From the NCBI RefSeq assembly GCF_002295115.1, contig NZ_NSFV01000009.1, forward strand, positions 231,033 to 295,032: a stretch of DNA of 64,000 bases, written 5' to 3'. Below, piece by piece: positions 43,103-52,895 of the stretch; the stretch's first letter is position 1; each line of letters opens with the position of its first letter. Made by a program: the position numbers and the translations under genes. The stretch is from Mesorhizobium sp. WSM4311 (GTDB taxonomy: Bacteria > Pseudomonadota > Alphaproteobacteria > Rhizobiales > Rhizobiaceae). The notes under the pieces are model-generated. The model was not told the origin of the DNA, did not search any database, and saw only the letters and a list, made by a program, of their open reading frames with translations.

Positions 43103-43606
43103 ATGTCCATGACTGAAGCTTCGGTCAGCGTCGCCGACTTCCGCGCCGCCATGCGGCTGATCGTCGGCAATGTCAGCGTCATCACCGCCGGTGTCGGCGA
43201 CGACCGGTCCGGCCTTGTCGTCATTTCGGTGGTCTCGCTGTCGGCCGAACCGCCAAAGGTGATCGCTTGCGTCAACCGATCGTCATCGACCTGGCCGGTT
43301 ATCGAGCGCTATGGGCATTTCGGCGTCAATTCGCTGGGACCTCGGCATCAAGCCGTGGCGGAGCGTTTCTCCGGCTTTGGCGGCATCAAGGGCAAGGACC
43401 GCTATGAGGGCGCCGAATGGGTGACGCTGAAGACCGGAGCCGCGCTGCTTTCGGACGCGGTGGCCGCCTTCGACTGCAGCCTCGACGAGATGATCGACCG
43501 CGGCACGCACTCCATCGTCATCGGTTCGGTCGAGGCGGTGCGCACCCGCGATGCCGGCCAGGCGCTGATCTACTGGCGCGGAGGCTATCGGCCACTCGAC
43601 GCCTAA
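43103..43606 (+). CDS. Flavin reductase (FMN-dependent, HpaC-like)
   Basis: A 167-residue flavin reductase-like domain protein: FRAAMRLIVGNVSVIT at the N-terminus, LVVISVVSLSAEPPKVIACVNRSSST (landmarks) and HFGVNSLGPRHQAVAERFSG are characteristic of the RutF/HpaC family. It reduces FMN with NAD(P)H for the monooxygenase encoded 18 bases upstream. Length is complete. It ends next to a family C repeat and converges on ubiG. Confidence 0.92.
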   Translation: MSMTEASVSVADFRAAMRLIVGNVSVITAGVGDDRSGLVVISVVSLSAEPPKVIACVNRSSSTWPVIERYGHFGVNSLGPRHQAVAERFSGFGGIKGKDRYEGAEWVTLKTGAALLSDAVAAFDCSLDEMIDRGTHSIVIGSVEAVRTRDAGQALIYWRGGYRPLDA

Positions 43607-43611
43607 GGCCG

Positions 43612-43684
43612 GTGCTCGCGTAGCCAAAAATGCGCTCCGCTCCGGTTCTCGGAAGCCACCATTTTCGACTCGGCCTGACCTCAA
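43612..43684 (-). repeat. Palindromic intergenic repeat, family C, copy 2
   Basis: On the minus strand it reads CAGGCCGAGTCGAAAA, then GAGAACCGGAGCGGAGCG, then CATTTTTGGCTACGCGAGCAC, matching 10630-10705. It fills a convergent junction between the flavin reductase gene and ubiG. A short fragment related to family B (TTCCAGGAAAAGTG, 43707-43720) follows. Confidence 0.8.
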
Positions 43685-43727
43685 TCCCGACACACCTTGG
43701 AGGAAATTCCAGGAAAAGTGCGCCGGA

Positions 43728-44477
43728 TCAGACGGATCCCTTCTCCGCCAGCACCATGTAGTTGACGTCCATGTCCTTCGACCGCGCCCAGCGGTCGGCA
43801 AGCGGATTGTAGGTGACGCCGGTACGGTCGATGACCGTCAGGCTGGCGCCGTCGAGCGCCTTCTCCAGTTCTTCCGGGCGCACCAGCTTGCCGAACTGGT
43901 GAGTGCCGCGCGGCAGCCAGCGCAGCACATATTCAGCACCGATGATGGCGAGCCCCAGCGCCTTCAGCGTGCGGTTGATGGTGGCCACGAACATGATGCC
44001 GCCGGGGCGGACCATCTGGCCGCATTTGGCGACGAACAGATCGATGTCGGCGACGTGCTCGACCACTTCCATGTTGAGGATGACGTCGAATGTTTCGCCG
44101 GCGTCGGCAAGATCCTCGGCAGTTGTGGCTCGGTAGTCGACGATCACATTGCCCTCGGCTGCGTGCAGTTTCGCCACTTCGATGTTTGTCTCGGAGGCGT
44201 CCGCTCCCACGACCTCGGCGCCAAGACGCGCCATCGGCTCGCACAAAAGACCGCCGCCGCAGCCGATATCGAGGATGCGCAGCCCCTCGAACGGCCGCGC
44301 GGCACGCGGGTCACGACCGAAGCGCGTCGCTATCTGGTCGCGGATATAGGAAAGCCGGACCGGATTGAATTTGTGCAGCGGACGAAACTTGCCGTTCGGG
44401 TTCCACCATTCGGCGGCAAGGGCGGAAAAGCGTTCCACTTCTCCGGCATCGATCGTCGATCGTCGGGCTTCTGGCAT
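43728..44477 (-). CDS. ubiG: Ubiquinone biosynthesis O-methyltransferase
   Basis: A 249-residue UbiG, catalysing both O-methylations in ubiquinone synthesis. EWWNPNGKFRPLHKFNPVRL, SAM motif I (LDIGCGGGLL near residue 70), NMEVVEHV and HQFGKLVRPEEL are family signatures. Complete length. It is transcribed opposite to the following genes and in rhizobia commonly neighbours lysC and ptsP, as here. Confidence 0.96.
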   Translation of the reverse strand: MPEARRSTIDAGEVERFSALAAEWWNPNGKFRPLHKFNPVRLSYIRDQIATRFGRDPRAARPFEGLRILDIGCGGGLLCEPMARLGAEVVGADASETNIEVAKLHAAEGNVIVDYRATTAEDLADAGETFDVILNMEVVEHVADIDLFVAKCGQMVRPGGIMFVATINRTLKALGLAIIGAEYVLRWLPRGTHQFGKLVRPEELEKALDGASLTVIDRTGVTYNPLADRWARSKDMDVNYMVLAEKGSV

Positions 44478-44658
44478 TGGTTGGTCTCCTCGAACGCTAG
44501 GAAGTCGGGCGTGTAGGCGGGAAAGTCAAGGCAACAATTTTCCTCTGCCGACAGGGCACAGCATCCTGTCAGGGCATGTCAGTTGTCGACCGCGGCGGTG
44601 AAACACAATTGGCCGGCTGGCGAATGAGGGGCATCGTTTGGATTCGAAGGAGTGCACG

Positions 44659-45228
44659 ATGAAGGTCATGACGGCTTCGATCCTTTGGCGCAGGCTGGAT
44701 GTGGAGGGCCACGACGCCTGTCTGCTGTCGCAAGCCGATGGCGGGCACAGCCTCCAGGGACAGGCCATCTTCGTCCAGGACGGCAAGCCATGCTGCCTTG
44801 CCTATGAGGTGATTTGCGACGCCGGCTGGCTCACGCGATCGGCGCGGGTCGATGGTTTTCTCGGCATGCGCGAGCTGCACTATGCCATTGAACGACGTGC
44901 CGACGGCGAGTGGATGCTGAACGGCGAGCCTCAGCGGGGCGTTGCCGGCCTTGTCGACGTCGACCTCGGCTTCACGCCGGCATCGAACCTGCTGGCGATA
45001 CGCCGGTTCGACCTCGGCATCGGCGAGGCGACGCCCGCTCCAGCCGCCTATCTGAGCTTTCCAACGCTCGACATGGTGCTTCTCGAGCAAAGCTATCGGC
45101 GTCTCGACGAGACCCGCTACGCCTACAGCGCGCCCGTGTTCGGCTATGACGAGATCCTTGGTGTCTCGCCGCACGGCTTCGTCGCCGACTATCCCGGCCT
45201 GTGGACAAGCGTGACTGCCTCAGGCTGA
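44659..45228 (+). CDS. Putative glycolipid-binding protein
   Basis: A 189-residue protein. The pattern ILWRRLDVEGHDACLLS at the start, DLGFTPASNLLAIRRF in the middle and VSPHGFVADYPGLW at the end matches the family labelled putative glycolipid-binding, whose function is untested. It has no signal peptide or membrane helix. ATG 44659 follows GAAGGAG by 6 bases. It lies alone between ubiG (divergent) and a kinase gene (convergent, 18 bases), and may be an accessory insertion in an otherwise conserved ubiG-lysC region. Confidence 0.82.
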   Translation: MKVMTASILWRRLDVEGHDACLLSQADGGHSLQGQAIFVQDGKPCCLAYEVICDAGWLTRSARVDGFLGMRELHYAIERRADGEWMLNGEPQRGVAGLVDVDLGFTPASNLLAIRRFDLGIGEATPAPAAYLSFPTLDMVLLEQSYRRLDETRYAYSAPVFGYDEILGVSPHGFVADYPGLWTSVTASG

Positions 45229-45246
45229 AGGACGTTCTGGCGCGGC

Positions 45247-47109
45247 CTATTTTGCGTCCAGCACGTCGCGCAGCTTGGCTTCGAGTTGCTCGATGGTGAA
45301 CGGCTTGGCCAGGAAGTGCACGTCATGGTCGAGCACGCCGTTATGGACGACGGCATTCCTGGTGAAACCGGTGGTGAAGATGACCTTCAGACCGGGTTGG
45401 CGTGCGACCGCTTCCTCGGCGAGCTTGCGGCCGTTCATCACAGGCATGACGATATCCGTGAAAAGCAGGGCGATATCCGATGTCGCCGCCAGCTGCTGAA
45501 GGGCCTCCTGGCCGCTTCCGACGTGGATGACCGTGTAGCCGAGTTCGCGCATGGCCTCTGTCGTGGCGGCCCGTACGCGGGCGTCGTCCTCGACGACGAG
45601 GATCGTTCCGGTGACCCTGGCGGCGCTCTTGCCGCGCCCGGCGGGTGCCGCCGGCTCCTCCGGTCCGAAAAACCGGGGCAGATAGATCCTGATCGTCGTG
45701 CCTTGGCCCGGTTCGGAGTAGATCTTGACGTGGCCGCCCGACTGCTTGACGAAGCCGAACACTTGGCTGAGCCCAAGTCCCGTGCCCTTGTTGACCGGCT
45801 TGGTCGTGAAGAAGGGTTCGAACGCCTTGGCGATGACCTCGGGCGACATGCCCGTGCCGGTGTCGGTTACCGCGATCATCACATATTGGCCTGGCGTGAC
45901 TTCGGCATGCGTCGCGGCGTAGGCGTCGTCGAGGTGGCTGTTGGCGGTCTCGATGGTCAATTGGCCGTCATTGTCCATGGCGTCACGGGCATTGACGGCA
46001 AGGTTGAGGATGGCGTTCTCGATCTGGCTGGGGTCGGCGTAGGTTTTCCACAGGCCCGCCGCCAGCACGGTTTCGACGCGGATGCCTTCGCCGAGCGCGC
46101 GGTGCAGAAGGTCGGACATGCCGATCAACAGCCGGTTGGTGTCGACCACCTGCGGCGCCAGCGGCTGCAGGCGCGAGAAGGCAAGCAGCCGGGAGGTCAA
46201 ATTGGCGGCACGGTTGGCCGCATCCGTCGCGGCCTCGATGAATTTCTCGATGTCATTCTCGCCGCGCTTCAGCTTGCGCTGGGCAAGGTTCATCGCGCTG
46301 AGGATGACCGCCAGCATATTGTTGAAATCGTGGGCGATGCCGCCTGTCAGTTGGCCGACCGCCTCCATTTTCTGCATCTGGCGAATCTGGGATTCGGCCT
46401 TCTCGCGCGTGTCGATCTCGTTGCCGAGCTCGATGTTCTTGCGCATCAGCTCTTCCTGGGCCGTGGCGACCTCGCGGAATCGGCGGCGGGATTGGCGGAT
46501 GGTGTAGGCGCCGAGCAGGAAGATCGCGACGAGGGCCGCAAGCGAACCGACACGCAGCCAGGCCTCGGCCTGGTCCGTGTGTTCATCGCGCGCGGCGATG
46601 TCGGCGGCGCCGATGCGCCGGATCGTGTCTATGCTGGCGCGGATATCGTCCATGGCGGCCTTGCCCTGGCCGCCGCGGACGAGTTCCAGCGCCTTTGACG
46701 CATCGCCCTTGTCGTAGAGGGCGATGGTCTCGGACATTTCAGCCAGCTTTTGCGCCAGCGCATCCTTGATGTGGCTGATCTGCGGGGCGAGCTGATCATT
46801 GGACGATGTCATGGCATCGATGTGGGCAAGTTGGCCCGGAATTGCGTCGACAGCCTTCTGGTACGGTTCGAGATAGGATTTCTCGCCGGTCAGCAGATAG
46901 CCGCGCTGGCCTGCCTCGGCTTCCTGCGCCAATGAAAGCAGCCCTGAAAGCTGTTGCTGGTATTCGATTGTCTCGCGCGCGGCGGCACGATTGGCCCTTT
47001 GTCCCTCGACGAGCAGCGCGCGGGTGCCGACGATCAGCGTCAGCACAGCAAAGCCGGCGACAAGCGGCAGCGATTGCAACCGCATGGCGCGCCGAAGACG
47101 AGCAATCAT
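45247..47109 (-). CDS. CHASE3 hybrid sensor histidine kinase with receiver domain
   Basis: A 620-residue protein. A membrane helix (about 12-32) leads to a periplasmic CHASE3 domain (AEAGQRGYLLTGE near 62-75) and a second helix (about 188-208). A coiled coil precedes the HisKA H-box IAHDFNNMLAVILSA (about 258), the ATP-binding domain (N-box DPSQIENAILNLAVNARDAM, landmark; GTGLGLSQVFGF) and a C-terminal receiver with the phospho-acceptor in FTDIVMPVMNG (about 550). All catalytic residues look intact. There is no adjacent response regulator, so signalling must pass to partners elsewhere. Signal unknown. Confidence 0.92.
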   Translation of the reverse strand: MIARLRRAMRLQSLPLVAGFAVLTLIVGTRALLVEGQRANRAAARETIEYQQQLSGLLSLAQEAEAGQRGYLLTGEKSYLEPYQKAVDAIPGQLAHIDAMTSSNDQLAPQISHIKDALAQKLAEMSETIALYDKGDASKALELVRGGQGKAAMDDIRASIDTIRRIGAADIAARDEHTDQAEAWLRVGSLAALVAIFLLGAYTIRQSRRRFREVATAQEELMRKNIELGNEIDTREKAESQIRQMQKMEAVGQLTGGIAHDFNNMLAVILSAMNLAQRKLKRGENDIEKFIEAATDAANRAANLTSRLLAFSRLQPLAPQVVDTNRLLIGMSDLLHRALGEGIRVETVLAAGLWKTYADPSQIENAILNLAVNARDAMDNDGQLTIETANSHLDDAYAATHAEVTPGQYVMIAVTDTGTGMSPEVIAKAFEPFFTTKPVNKGTGLGLSQVFGFVKQSGGHVKIYSEPGQGTTIRIYLPRFFGPEEPAAPAGRGKSAARVTGTILVVEDDARVRAATTEAMRELGYTVIHVGSGQEALQQLAATSDIALLFTDIVMPVMNGRKLAEEAVARQPGLKVIFTTGFTRNAVVHNGVLDHDVHFLAKPFTIEQLEAKLRDVLDAK

Positions 47110-47334
47110 CTGTTATGCCGAGCCAAAAGGAAATCCCCCCGCGGGCAGCATTTGGTACGCGGCGCTGGCCTGGATGGCAATATGCCGTCTTCTTGAAGCC
47201 GGCATTCCGCCGCCAGCCTTGCGAAACCCAAAGCATTTGGCTAAGGAGGCCGCGCATTCAGCGGCCGGCGCCAGCCGGGCGCTTTCCTTCGTTTTCGGCT
47301 CCTGGCCGGCTTCAGTCAAAGGCATTTCGCTCCC

Positions 47335-48588
47335 ATGGCGCGTATCGTGATGAAATTCGGCGGAACCTCCGTCGCCGACATCGCCCGCATCCGCAATGTG
47401 GCGCGTCACGTCAAACGCGAGGTCGATGCCGGCCATGAGGTGGCGGTGGTGGTTTCGGCGATGGCCGGCAAGACCAACGAGCTGGTCGGCTGGACGCGCG
47501 AGGCCTCGCCGATGCACGACGCACGCGAGTATGACGCGGTCGTCGCTTCCGGCGAACAGGTCACCGCCGGCCTGCTGGCCATCACCTTGCAGAACATGGG
47601 CGTACATGCCCGCTCCTGGCAGGGCTGGCAGATCCCGATCAAGACCGACAACGCGCATGGCGCGGCGCGCATCCTCGACATTGACGGCGCCTTCCTGATC
47701 AAGCGCTTCGGCGAGGGCCAGGTGGCCGTCATCGCCGGCTTCCAGGGCATCGGGCCGGACAACCGCATCGCGACCCTCGGCCGCGGCGGTTCCGACACCA
47801 GCGCGGTCGCCATCGCCGCGGCGGTCAGGGCAGACCGCTGCGACATCTACACCGACGTTGACGGGGTCTACACCACCGATCCGCGCATCGAGCCCAAGGC
47901 GCGGCGGCTGGCCAAGATCTCCTTCGAGGAAATGCTTGAAATGGCCTCGCTCGGCGCCAAGGTTCTGCAGGTGCGTTCGGTCGAGCTTGCCATGGTGCAC
48001 AGGGTGCGTACCTTCGTGCGGTCGTCCTTCGACGATCCCGACGCGCCCGGAATGGGGGATTTGCTCAATCCTCCGGGAACGCTCATTTGCGACGAGGAAG
48101 AGATCGTGGAACAGCAGGTCGTCACCGGAATTGCCTACGCCAAGGACGAGGCCCAGATTTCGCTGCGCCGCGTCGGCGACCGCCCTGGCGTCGCCGCCGG
48201 CATTTTCGGGCCGCTGGCCGAGGCCAACATCAATGTCGACATGATCGTCCAGAACATCTCCGAGGACGGCAAGTTCACCGATATGACCTTCACCGTGCCT
48301 TCGGGTGACGTCGACAAGGCGCTGGCCGTGCTCGACGGGCTGAAGGCCGAGGTCGGCTACGATGTCGTGCAGTCGGAAGCCGGCATGTCGAAGGTTTCGG
48401 TCATCGGCATCGGCATGAGGAGCCATGCCGGTGTCGCCGCCACGGCTTTCAAGGCGCTGGCCGAGAAGGCGATCAATATCCGCGCCATCACCACCTCCGA
48501 GATCAAGATTTCGATACTGATCGACGGTCCATACACCGAACTTGCGGTTCGCACTTTGCATTCCGTCTACGGTCTGGATAAGCAGTAG
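47335..48588 (+). CDS. lysC: Aspartate kinase
   Basis: A 417-residue aspartokinase, first step to lysine, methionine and threonine. The kinase domain begins KFGGTSVADIARI; RGGSDTSAVAIAAA and DVDGVYTTDPRIEPKARRL are active-site segments. Two C-terminal ACT domains (from about residue 270: GDRPGVAAGIFGPLAEANINVDMI and GVAATAFKALAEKAINIRAITTSEIK, landmarks) indicate allosteric lysine/threonine control. ATG 47335 gives MARIVMKFGG. ptsP follows after 81 bases, the usual rhizobial order. Confidence 0.97.
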   Translation: MARIVMKFGGTSVADIARIRNVARHVKREVDAGHEVAVVVSAMAGKTNELVGWTREASPMHDAREYDAVVASGEQVTAGLLAITLQNMGVHARSWQGWQIPIKTDNAHGAARILDIDGAFLIKRFGEGQVAVIAGFQGIGPDNRIATLGRGGSDTSAVAIAAAVRADRCDIYTDVDGVYTTDPRIEPKARRLAKISFEEMLEMASLGAKVLQVRSVELAMVHRVRTFVRSSFDDPDAPGMGDLLNPPGTLICDEEEIVEQQVVTGIAYAKDEAQISLRRVGDRPGVAAGIFGPLAEANINVDMIVQNISEDGKFTDMTFTVPSGDVDKALAVLDGLKAEVGYDVVQSEAGMSKVSVIGIGMRSHAGVAATAFKALAEKAINIRAITTSEIKISILIDGPYTELAVRTLHSVYGLDKQ

Positions 48589-48669
48589 CAAGACTGAATC
48601 AGTTGTTGCGCGCATGCCGGCAGCGGCGGAAACTGCGCCGGCAAGTGTTTCATTGGAGAAGAAGCCGCG

Positions 48670-50940
48670 ATGCGTGACCAGGCCAGCGGCCCGCGCGTTT
48701 TGCTGAAACGGCTCCGCGAGCTCATGCAAGAGCCGCTGGAGCCGCAGGAGCGGCTTGACCGGATCGTGCGCGACATCGCTTCCAACATGGTCGCGGAAGT
48801 GTGCTCGCTCTATGTGCTGCGCGCCGATTCCGTGCTTGAGCTCTACGCCACCGAGGGTCTGAACCCGAACGCCGTCCACCTGGCGCAGCTGCGGCTCGGG
48901 CAAGGCCTGGTCGGCACCATCGCGGCCAGCGCGCGGCCGCTCAATCTGTCCAATGCGCAGGAACATCCGGCTTTCGCCTATCTGCCGGAGACCGGGGAAG
49001 AGATCTACAATTCCTTCCTTGGCGTGCCGGTGCTCAGGGCCGGGCGCACGCTGGGCGTCCTGGTCGTGCAGAACAAGACCATGCGCCATTATCGCGACGA
49101 CGAGGTCGAGGCGCTGGAAACCACCGCCATGGTCATCGCCGAGATGATCGCCACCGGCGATCTGGCGCGGCTGACCCGGCCTGGGCTGGAACTCGACCTG
49201 CGCCGGCCCGTCAGTTTCACCGGCCTGTCCTTCAACGACGGCGTCGGGCTAGGCCATGTCGTGCTGCATGAGCCGCGCATCGTCGTTACCAATCTGTTCA
49301 ATGAGGACAGCGAGGAAGAGGTCCGGCGGCTGGAGAGCTCGCTCGGTTCGCTGCGGCTCTCCATCGACGACATGCTGGAGCGCCGCGACGTCGCCTTCGA
49401 GGGCGAGCATCGCCAGGTGCTGGAAGCCTACCGCATGTTCGCCAACGACCGCGGCTGGGTGCGGCGCCTGGAGGAGGCGATCCGCAACGGCCTGACGGCC
49501 GAGGCGGCCGTGGAAAAGGTGCAGAGCGACATGCGCGCCCGCATGCTGCACATGACCGACCCCTATCTGCGCGAGCGGATGAGCGATTTCGACGACCTCG
49601 CCAACCGGCTCTTGCGCCAGCTGATGGGCCGCGGGCCGGAAGATGTCGCGGCCTCGCTGCCAAAGGACGCCATCATCGTCGCCCGCTCGATGGGCGCGGC
49701 AGAGCTGCTGGACTACCCCAGGGAGAAAATGCGCGGGCTGGTGCTCGAGGATGGTGCCGCCACCAGCCACGTCGTCATCGTCGCGCGCGCCATGGGCATT
49801 CCGGTCGCCGGCCAGATGAAGGGCGCCGTTTCCATGGCGGAAAACGGCGACGCCATCATCGTCGACGGCGAGGAAGGCACGATTCATCTGCGGCCGCAGT
49901 CCGATCTCGAAGCGGCCTATGCCGAAAAGGTGCGGTTCCGCGCCCGACGGCAAGAGGTCTATCGCGAACTGCGCAAGAAGCCGTCGACGACCAGGGACGG
50001 CGTGCAAGTCGATCTCCTGATGAATGCCGGGCTTGCCGTCGACCTGCCGCAACTGGCCGAATCGGGCGCTGCCGGCATCGGCCTGTTCCGCACCGAACTG
50101 CAGTTCATGGTCGCCTCGACGTTTCCGCGCGCCGAGGCGCAGGAGAAGCTCTATCGCGACGTGCTGGAGGCCGCGCGCGGCAAACCTGTCACCTTCCGCA
50201 CCATCGACATCGGCGGCGACAAGGTGCTGCCCTATTTCAAGGGCGCCATCCAGGAAGAAAACCCGGCGCTCGGCTGGCGGGCGATCCGGCTGACGCTCGA
50301 CCGGCCCGGGTTGCTGCGCACCCAGATCCGCGCCCTGCTGAAGGCCAGCGGCGGGCGCGAGCTCAAGCTGATGCTGCCGATGGTGACCGAACTTGGCGAG
50401 ATCGCCCAGGCGCGCGAAATCATCGACCGCGAGGTGCGGCATCTCTCGCGTTTCGCCCATCATCTGCCGACCAGCCTCAAGCTGGGCGCGATGCTGGAAG
50501 TGCCGTCGCTTCTGTTCCAGCTCGACGAATTGATGAAGGCGGTCGATTTCGTCTCGGTTGGCTCGAACGATCTGTTCCAGTTCGTCATGGCGGTCGACCG
50601 CGGCAACACGCAACTGGCCAACCGCTTCGACACGTTGTCGGCGCCGTTCCTGCGCGTGCTCAAGCAGATCGCCGACGCCGGCATCCGCAACCACACGCCG
50701 GTGACGCTGTGCGGTGAACTGGCCGGCAAGCCGATCTCGGCGATGGCGCTGATCGGTCTTGGCTTCCGCTCGATCTCGATGTCGCCGGCCTCGATCGGAC
50801 CGGTCAAGGCGATGCTGACGGAACTGCCGCTGGATGAGCTGACGGCGTTCTTCGACGACAATCTGATGGCGCCGGCACAGGGGTTGCCGATGCGGGCGCT
50901 GCTGCAGGCCTTCGCCGACGACCGCTCGATTCCGTTGTAG
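48670..50940 (+). CDS. ptsP: Nitrogen-PTS enzyme I (EI-Ntr)
   Basis: A 756-residue PEP-protein phosphotransferase of the regulatory nitrogen PTS. An N-terminal GAF domain (about 20-165) is followed by the EI domain: the phosphohistidine lies in GAATSHVVIVARAMGIP near residue 363, and the PEP site is marked by GLFRTELQFM, TIDIGGDKVLPY, VGSNDLFQFVMAVDRGN and CGELAGKP. It phosphorylates NPr, then EIIA-Ntr, coordinating nitrogen, potassium and PHB control. GAF domains in this enzyme bind glutamine. It stands between lysC and prfA. Confidence 0.97.
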   Translation: MRDQASGPRVLLKRLRELMQEPLEPQERLDRIVRDIASNMVAEVCSLYVLRADSVLELYATEGLNPNAVHLAQLRLGQGLVGTIAASARPLNLSNAQEHPAFAYLPETGEEIYNSFLGVPVLRAGRTLGVLVVQNKTMRHYRDDEVEALETTAMVIAEMIATGDLARLTRPGLELDLRRPVSFTGLSFNDGVGLGHVVLHEPRIVVTNLFNEDSEEEVRRLESSLGSLRLSIDDMLERRDVAFEGEHRQVLEAYRMFANDRGWVRRLEEAIRNGLTAEAAVEKVQSDMRARMLHMTDPYLRERMSDFDDLANRLLRQLMGRGPEDVAASLPKDAIIVARSMGAAELLDYPREKMRGLVLEDGAATSHVVIVARAMGIPVAGQMKGAVSMAENGDAIIVDGEEGTIHLRPQSDLEAAYAEKVRFRARRQEVYRELRKKPSTTRDGVQVDLLMNAGLAVDLPQLAESGAAGIGLFRTELQFMVASTFPRAEAQEKLYRDVLEAARGKPVTFRTIDIGGDKVLPYFKGAIQEENPALGWRAIRLTLDRPGLLRTQIRALLKASGGRELKLMLPMVTELGEIAQAREIIDREVRHLSRFAHHLPTSLKLGAMLEVPSLLFQLDELMKAVDFVSVGSNDLFQFVMAVDRGNTQLANRFDTLSAPFLRVLKQIADAGIRNHTPVTLCGELAGKPISAMALIGLGFRSISMSPASIGPVKAMLTELPLDELTAFFDDNLMAPAQGLPMRALLQAFADDRSIPL

Positions 50941-50950
50941 CGTCCCCCTC

Positions 50951-52030
50951 ATGGTCAATTTGCCCCGCGATCGTATGGATCAAGTCGTCAAGCGTTTCGA
51001 GATGCTCGAAGCGCAGATGTCGGCCGGCCCGGCGCCGGATGCCTATGTGAGGATGGCATCGGAATATGCCGAGTTGCAGGACATGGTGGCCAAGGTCAGG
51101 GAATTGCGCTCGGCCGAGCATGAGCAGGCCGACCTCGAGGCAATGCTTGCCGACAAGGGCACCGACGCCGAGATGCGGGCGCTCGCCGAGGCGGATCTGC
51201 CCGGCGTGGAGGAGCGTATCGAAACGCTGCAGAAGGATATCCAGATCCTGCTCCTGCCCAAGGATGCCGCCGACGACAAGAACGCCATCCTCGAAATCCG
51301 TGCCGGCACCGGCGGTGACGAGGCGGCGCTCTTCGCCGGCGACCTGTTTCGCATGTATGAGCGCTATGCCGCCGAACGCGGCTGGCGGTTCGAAACCGTG
51401 TCGGCCAGCGACGGCGATGCCGGCGGGTTCAAGGAAATCATCGCCACCGTCTCGGGCAAGGGCGTGTTTGCCCATCTGAAATTCGAATCCGGCGTTCATC
51501 GCGTGCAACGCGTGCCGGCGACCGAGGCCAGTGGGCGCATTCACACCTCGGCGGCGACCGTGGCCGTTCTGCCGGAAGCGGAAGAGGTCGACATCGAAAT
51601 CCGCGCCGAAGACATCCGCATCGACACGATGCGTGCCTCGGGCTCCGGCGGGCAGCACGTCAACACCACCGATTCGGCGGTGCGCATTACCCATTTGCCG
51701 ACCGGCATCATGGTGGTGCAGGCGGAGAAGTCGCAGCACCAGAACCGGGCGAAGGCCATGCAGATCCTGCGCGCCCGGCTCTATGACCTGGAGCGCGGCA
51801 AGGCAGATGAGGAACGCTCTGAATCGCGCAAATCGCAGGTCGGCTCCGGCGACCGTTCGGAGCGCATCCGCACCTACAATTTCCCGCAAGGCCGCGTCAC
51901 CGACCATCGCATCAACCTGACGCTCTACAAGCTCGACCGGGTGATGATGGGCGAGCTCGACGAGATCATCGACGCGCTGATCGCCGATCACCAGTCGAAG
52001 CTGCTGGCCGATATCGGCCTTGATGGCTGA
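50951..52030 (+). CDS. prfA: Peptide chain release factor 1
   Basis: A 359-residue RF1, recognising UAA and UAG. The peptidyl-tRNA hydrolysis motif GSGGQHVN (near residue 230) is present, and the stop-codon recognition tripeptide region is in the central domain (HRVQRVPATEASGRIHTSAATV, landmarks, with the PxT-type element PAT). The sequence starts at ATG 50951 (MVNLPRDRM); ATG 50975 is an alternative. prmC overlaps by 8 bases and encodes the enzyme that methylates the GGQ glutamine. Confidence 0.97.
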   Translation: MVNLPRDRMDQVVKRFEMLEAQMSAGPAPDAYVRMASEYAELQDMVAKVRELRSAEHEQADLEAMLADKGTDAEMRALAEADLPGVEERIETLQKDIQILLLPKDAADDKNAILEIRAGTGGDEAALFAGDLFRMYERYAAERGWRFETVSASDGDAGGFKEIIATVSGKGVFAHLKFESGVHRVQRVPATEASGRIHTSAATVAVLPEAEEVDIEIRAEDIRIDTMRASGSGGQHVNTTDSAVRITHLPTGIMVVQAEKSQHQNRAKAMQILRARLYDLERGKADEERSESRKSQVGSGDRSERIRTYNFPQGRVTDHRINLTLYKLDRVMMGELDEIIDALIADHQSKLLADIGLDG

Positions 52031-52895
52031 CCCTCTGCCCGAGGCGCTGGGGCCGCTGCTGCGGGCAGCGCGGGCCAGGCTTATGGCGGCCGGGGTCGGC
52101 GATCCGGCGCTCGATGCGCGGCTGATCGTCGAACATTTTTCCGGCACGACGCGCACGCAGGCCATTGCCGATCCTGAACGCATGATCGACAGCAACACCA
52201 TCGCCGCGATCGATGCCGCCCTGAGACGCCGGGCGGGTGGCGAACCGGTGCACCGCATCCTCGGCTACCGCGAATTCTACGGTTTGCGCCTGTTGCTGTC
52301 GCCGGAAACGCTCGAGCCGAGGCCGGATACCGAAACGCTGGTCGAGGCCGTGCTGCCTTTCGTCAAGGCAATGGCCGCGCGGGAGGGGGCCTGCCGCATC
52401 CTTGATCTCGGCACCGGGACGGGAGCGATCGCGCTGGCGCTGCTGAGTGCCGTGCCGGCCGCGACCGCCACCGGTGTCGACATTTCCGCCGGTGCGCTGG
52501 CGACGGCGGCGCGCAATGCCGGGGAACTCGGACTCGAGGCCAGGTTCACGACGGTGCAGTCGGACTGGTTCGAAAAAGTTTCCGGCCGATACCATGTAAT
52601 TGCCGCAAACCCTCCCTATATACCGTCAGGAGACATTGGAAATCTGCAGGACGAGGTCCGCGATTTCGACCCACGCCAAGCCTTGGATGGCGGCGTGGAT
52701 GGGCTGAACCCCTACAGGATCATTGCCGCCGAGGCGGCACGGTTTCTAGAAGCCGAAAGCAGGATTGCGGTCGAGATCGGCCATACGCAACGCAACGAGG
52801 TTACGGATATATTCAAGGCGGCTGGTTATGCATCGGCTGCTGCTTTGCGTGATCTCGGCGGAAACGACAGGGTTCTTGTCTTTCAATGGGGATAA
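52023..52895 (+). CDS. prmC: Release factor glutamine methyltransferase
   Basis: A 290-residue PrmC, which N5-methylates the GGQ glutamine of RF1 and RF2. The N-terminal helical domain is followed by SAM motif I (LDLGTGTGAIALALL near 120) and the catalytic NPPY (AANPPYIPSGD near 195). HRILGYREFYG is the conserved inter-domain segment. I start at ATG 52023, which overlaps prfA by 8 bases; TTG 52020 is a one-codon alternative. Confidence 0.96.
   Translation: MADPLPEALGPLLRAARARLMAAGVGDPALDARLIVEHFSGTTRTQAIADPERMIDSNTIAAIDAALRRRAGGEPVHRILGYREFYGLRLLLSPETLEPRPDTETLVEAVLPFVKAMAAREGACRILDLGTGTGAIALALLSAVPAATATGVDISAGALATAARNAGELGLEARFTTVQSDWFEKVSGRYHVIAANPPYIPSGDIGNLQDEVRDFDPRQALDGGVDGLNPYRIIAAEAARFLEAESRIAVEIGHTQRNEVTDIFKAAGYASAAALRDLGGNDRVLVFQWG

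Noticed and set aside
41960..43606. Pyrimidine-degradation rut locus
   Set aside because: The monooxygenase and reductase resemble RutA and RutF in part, but no rutB, rutC, rutD or rutE homologue is adjacent.
47113..49089. 658-codon minus-strand frame across lysC and ptsP
   Set aside because: Antisense shadow of two well-recognised genes, spanning their intergenic gap.
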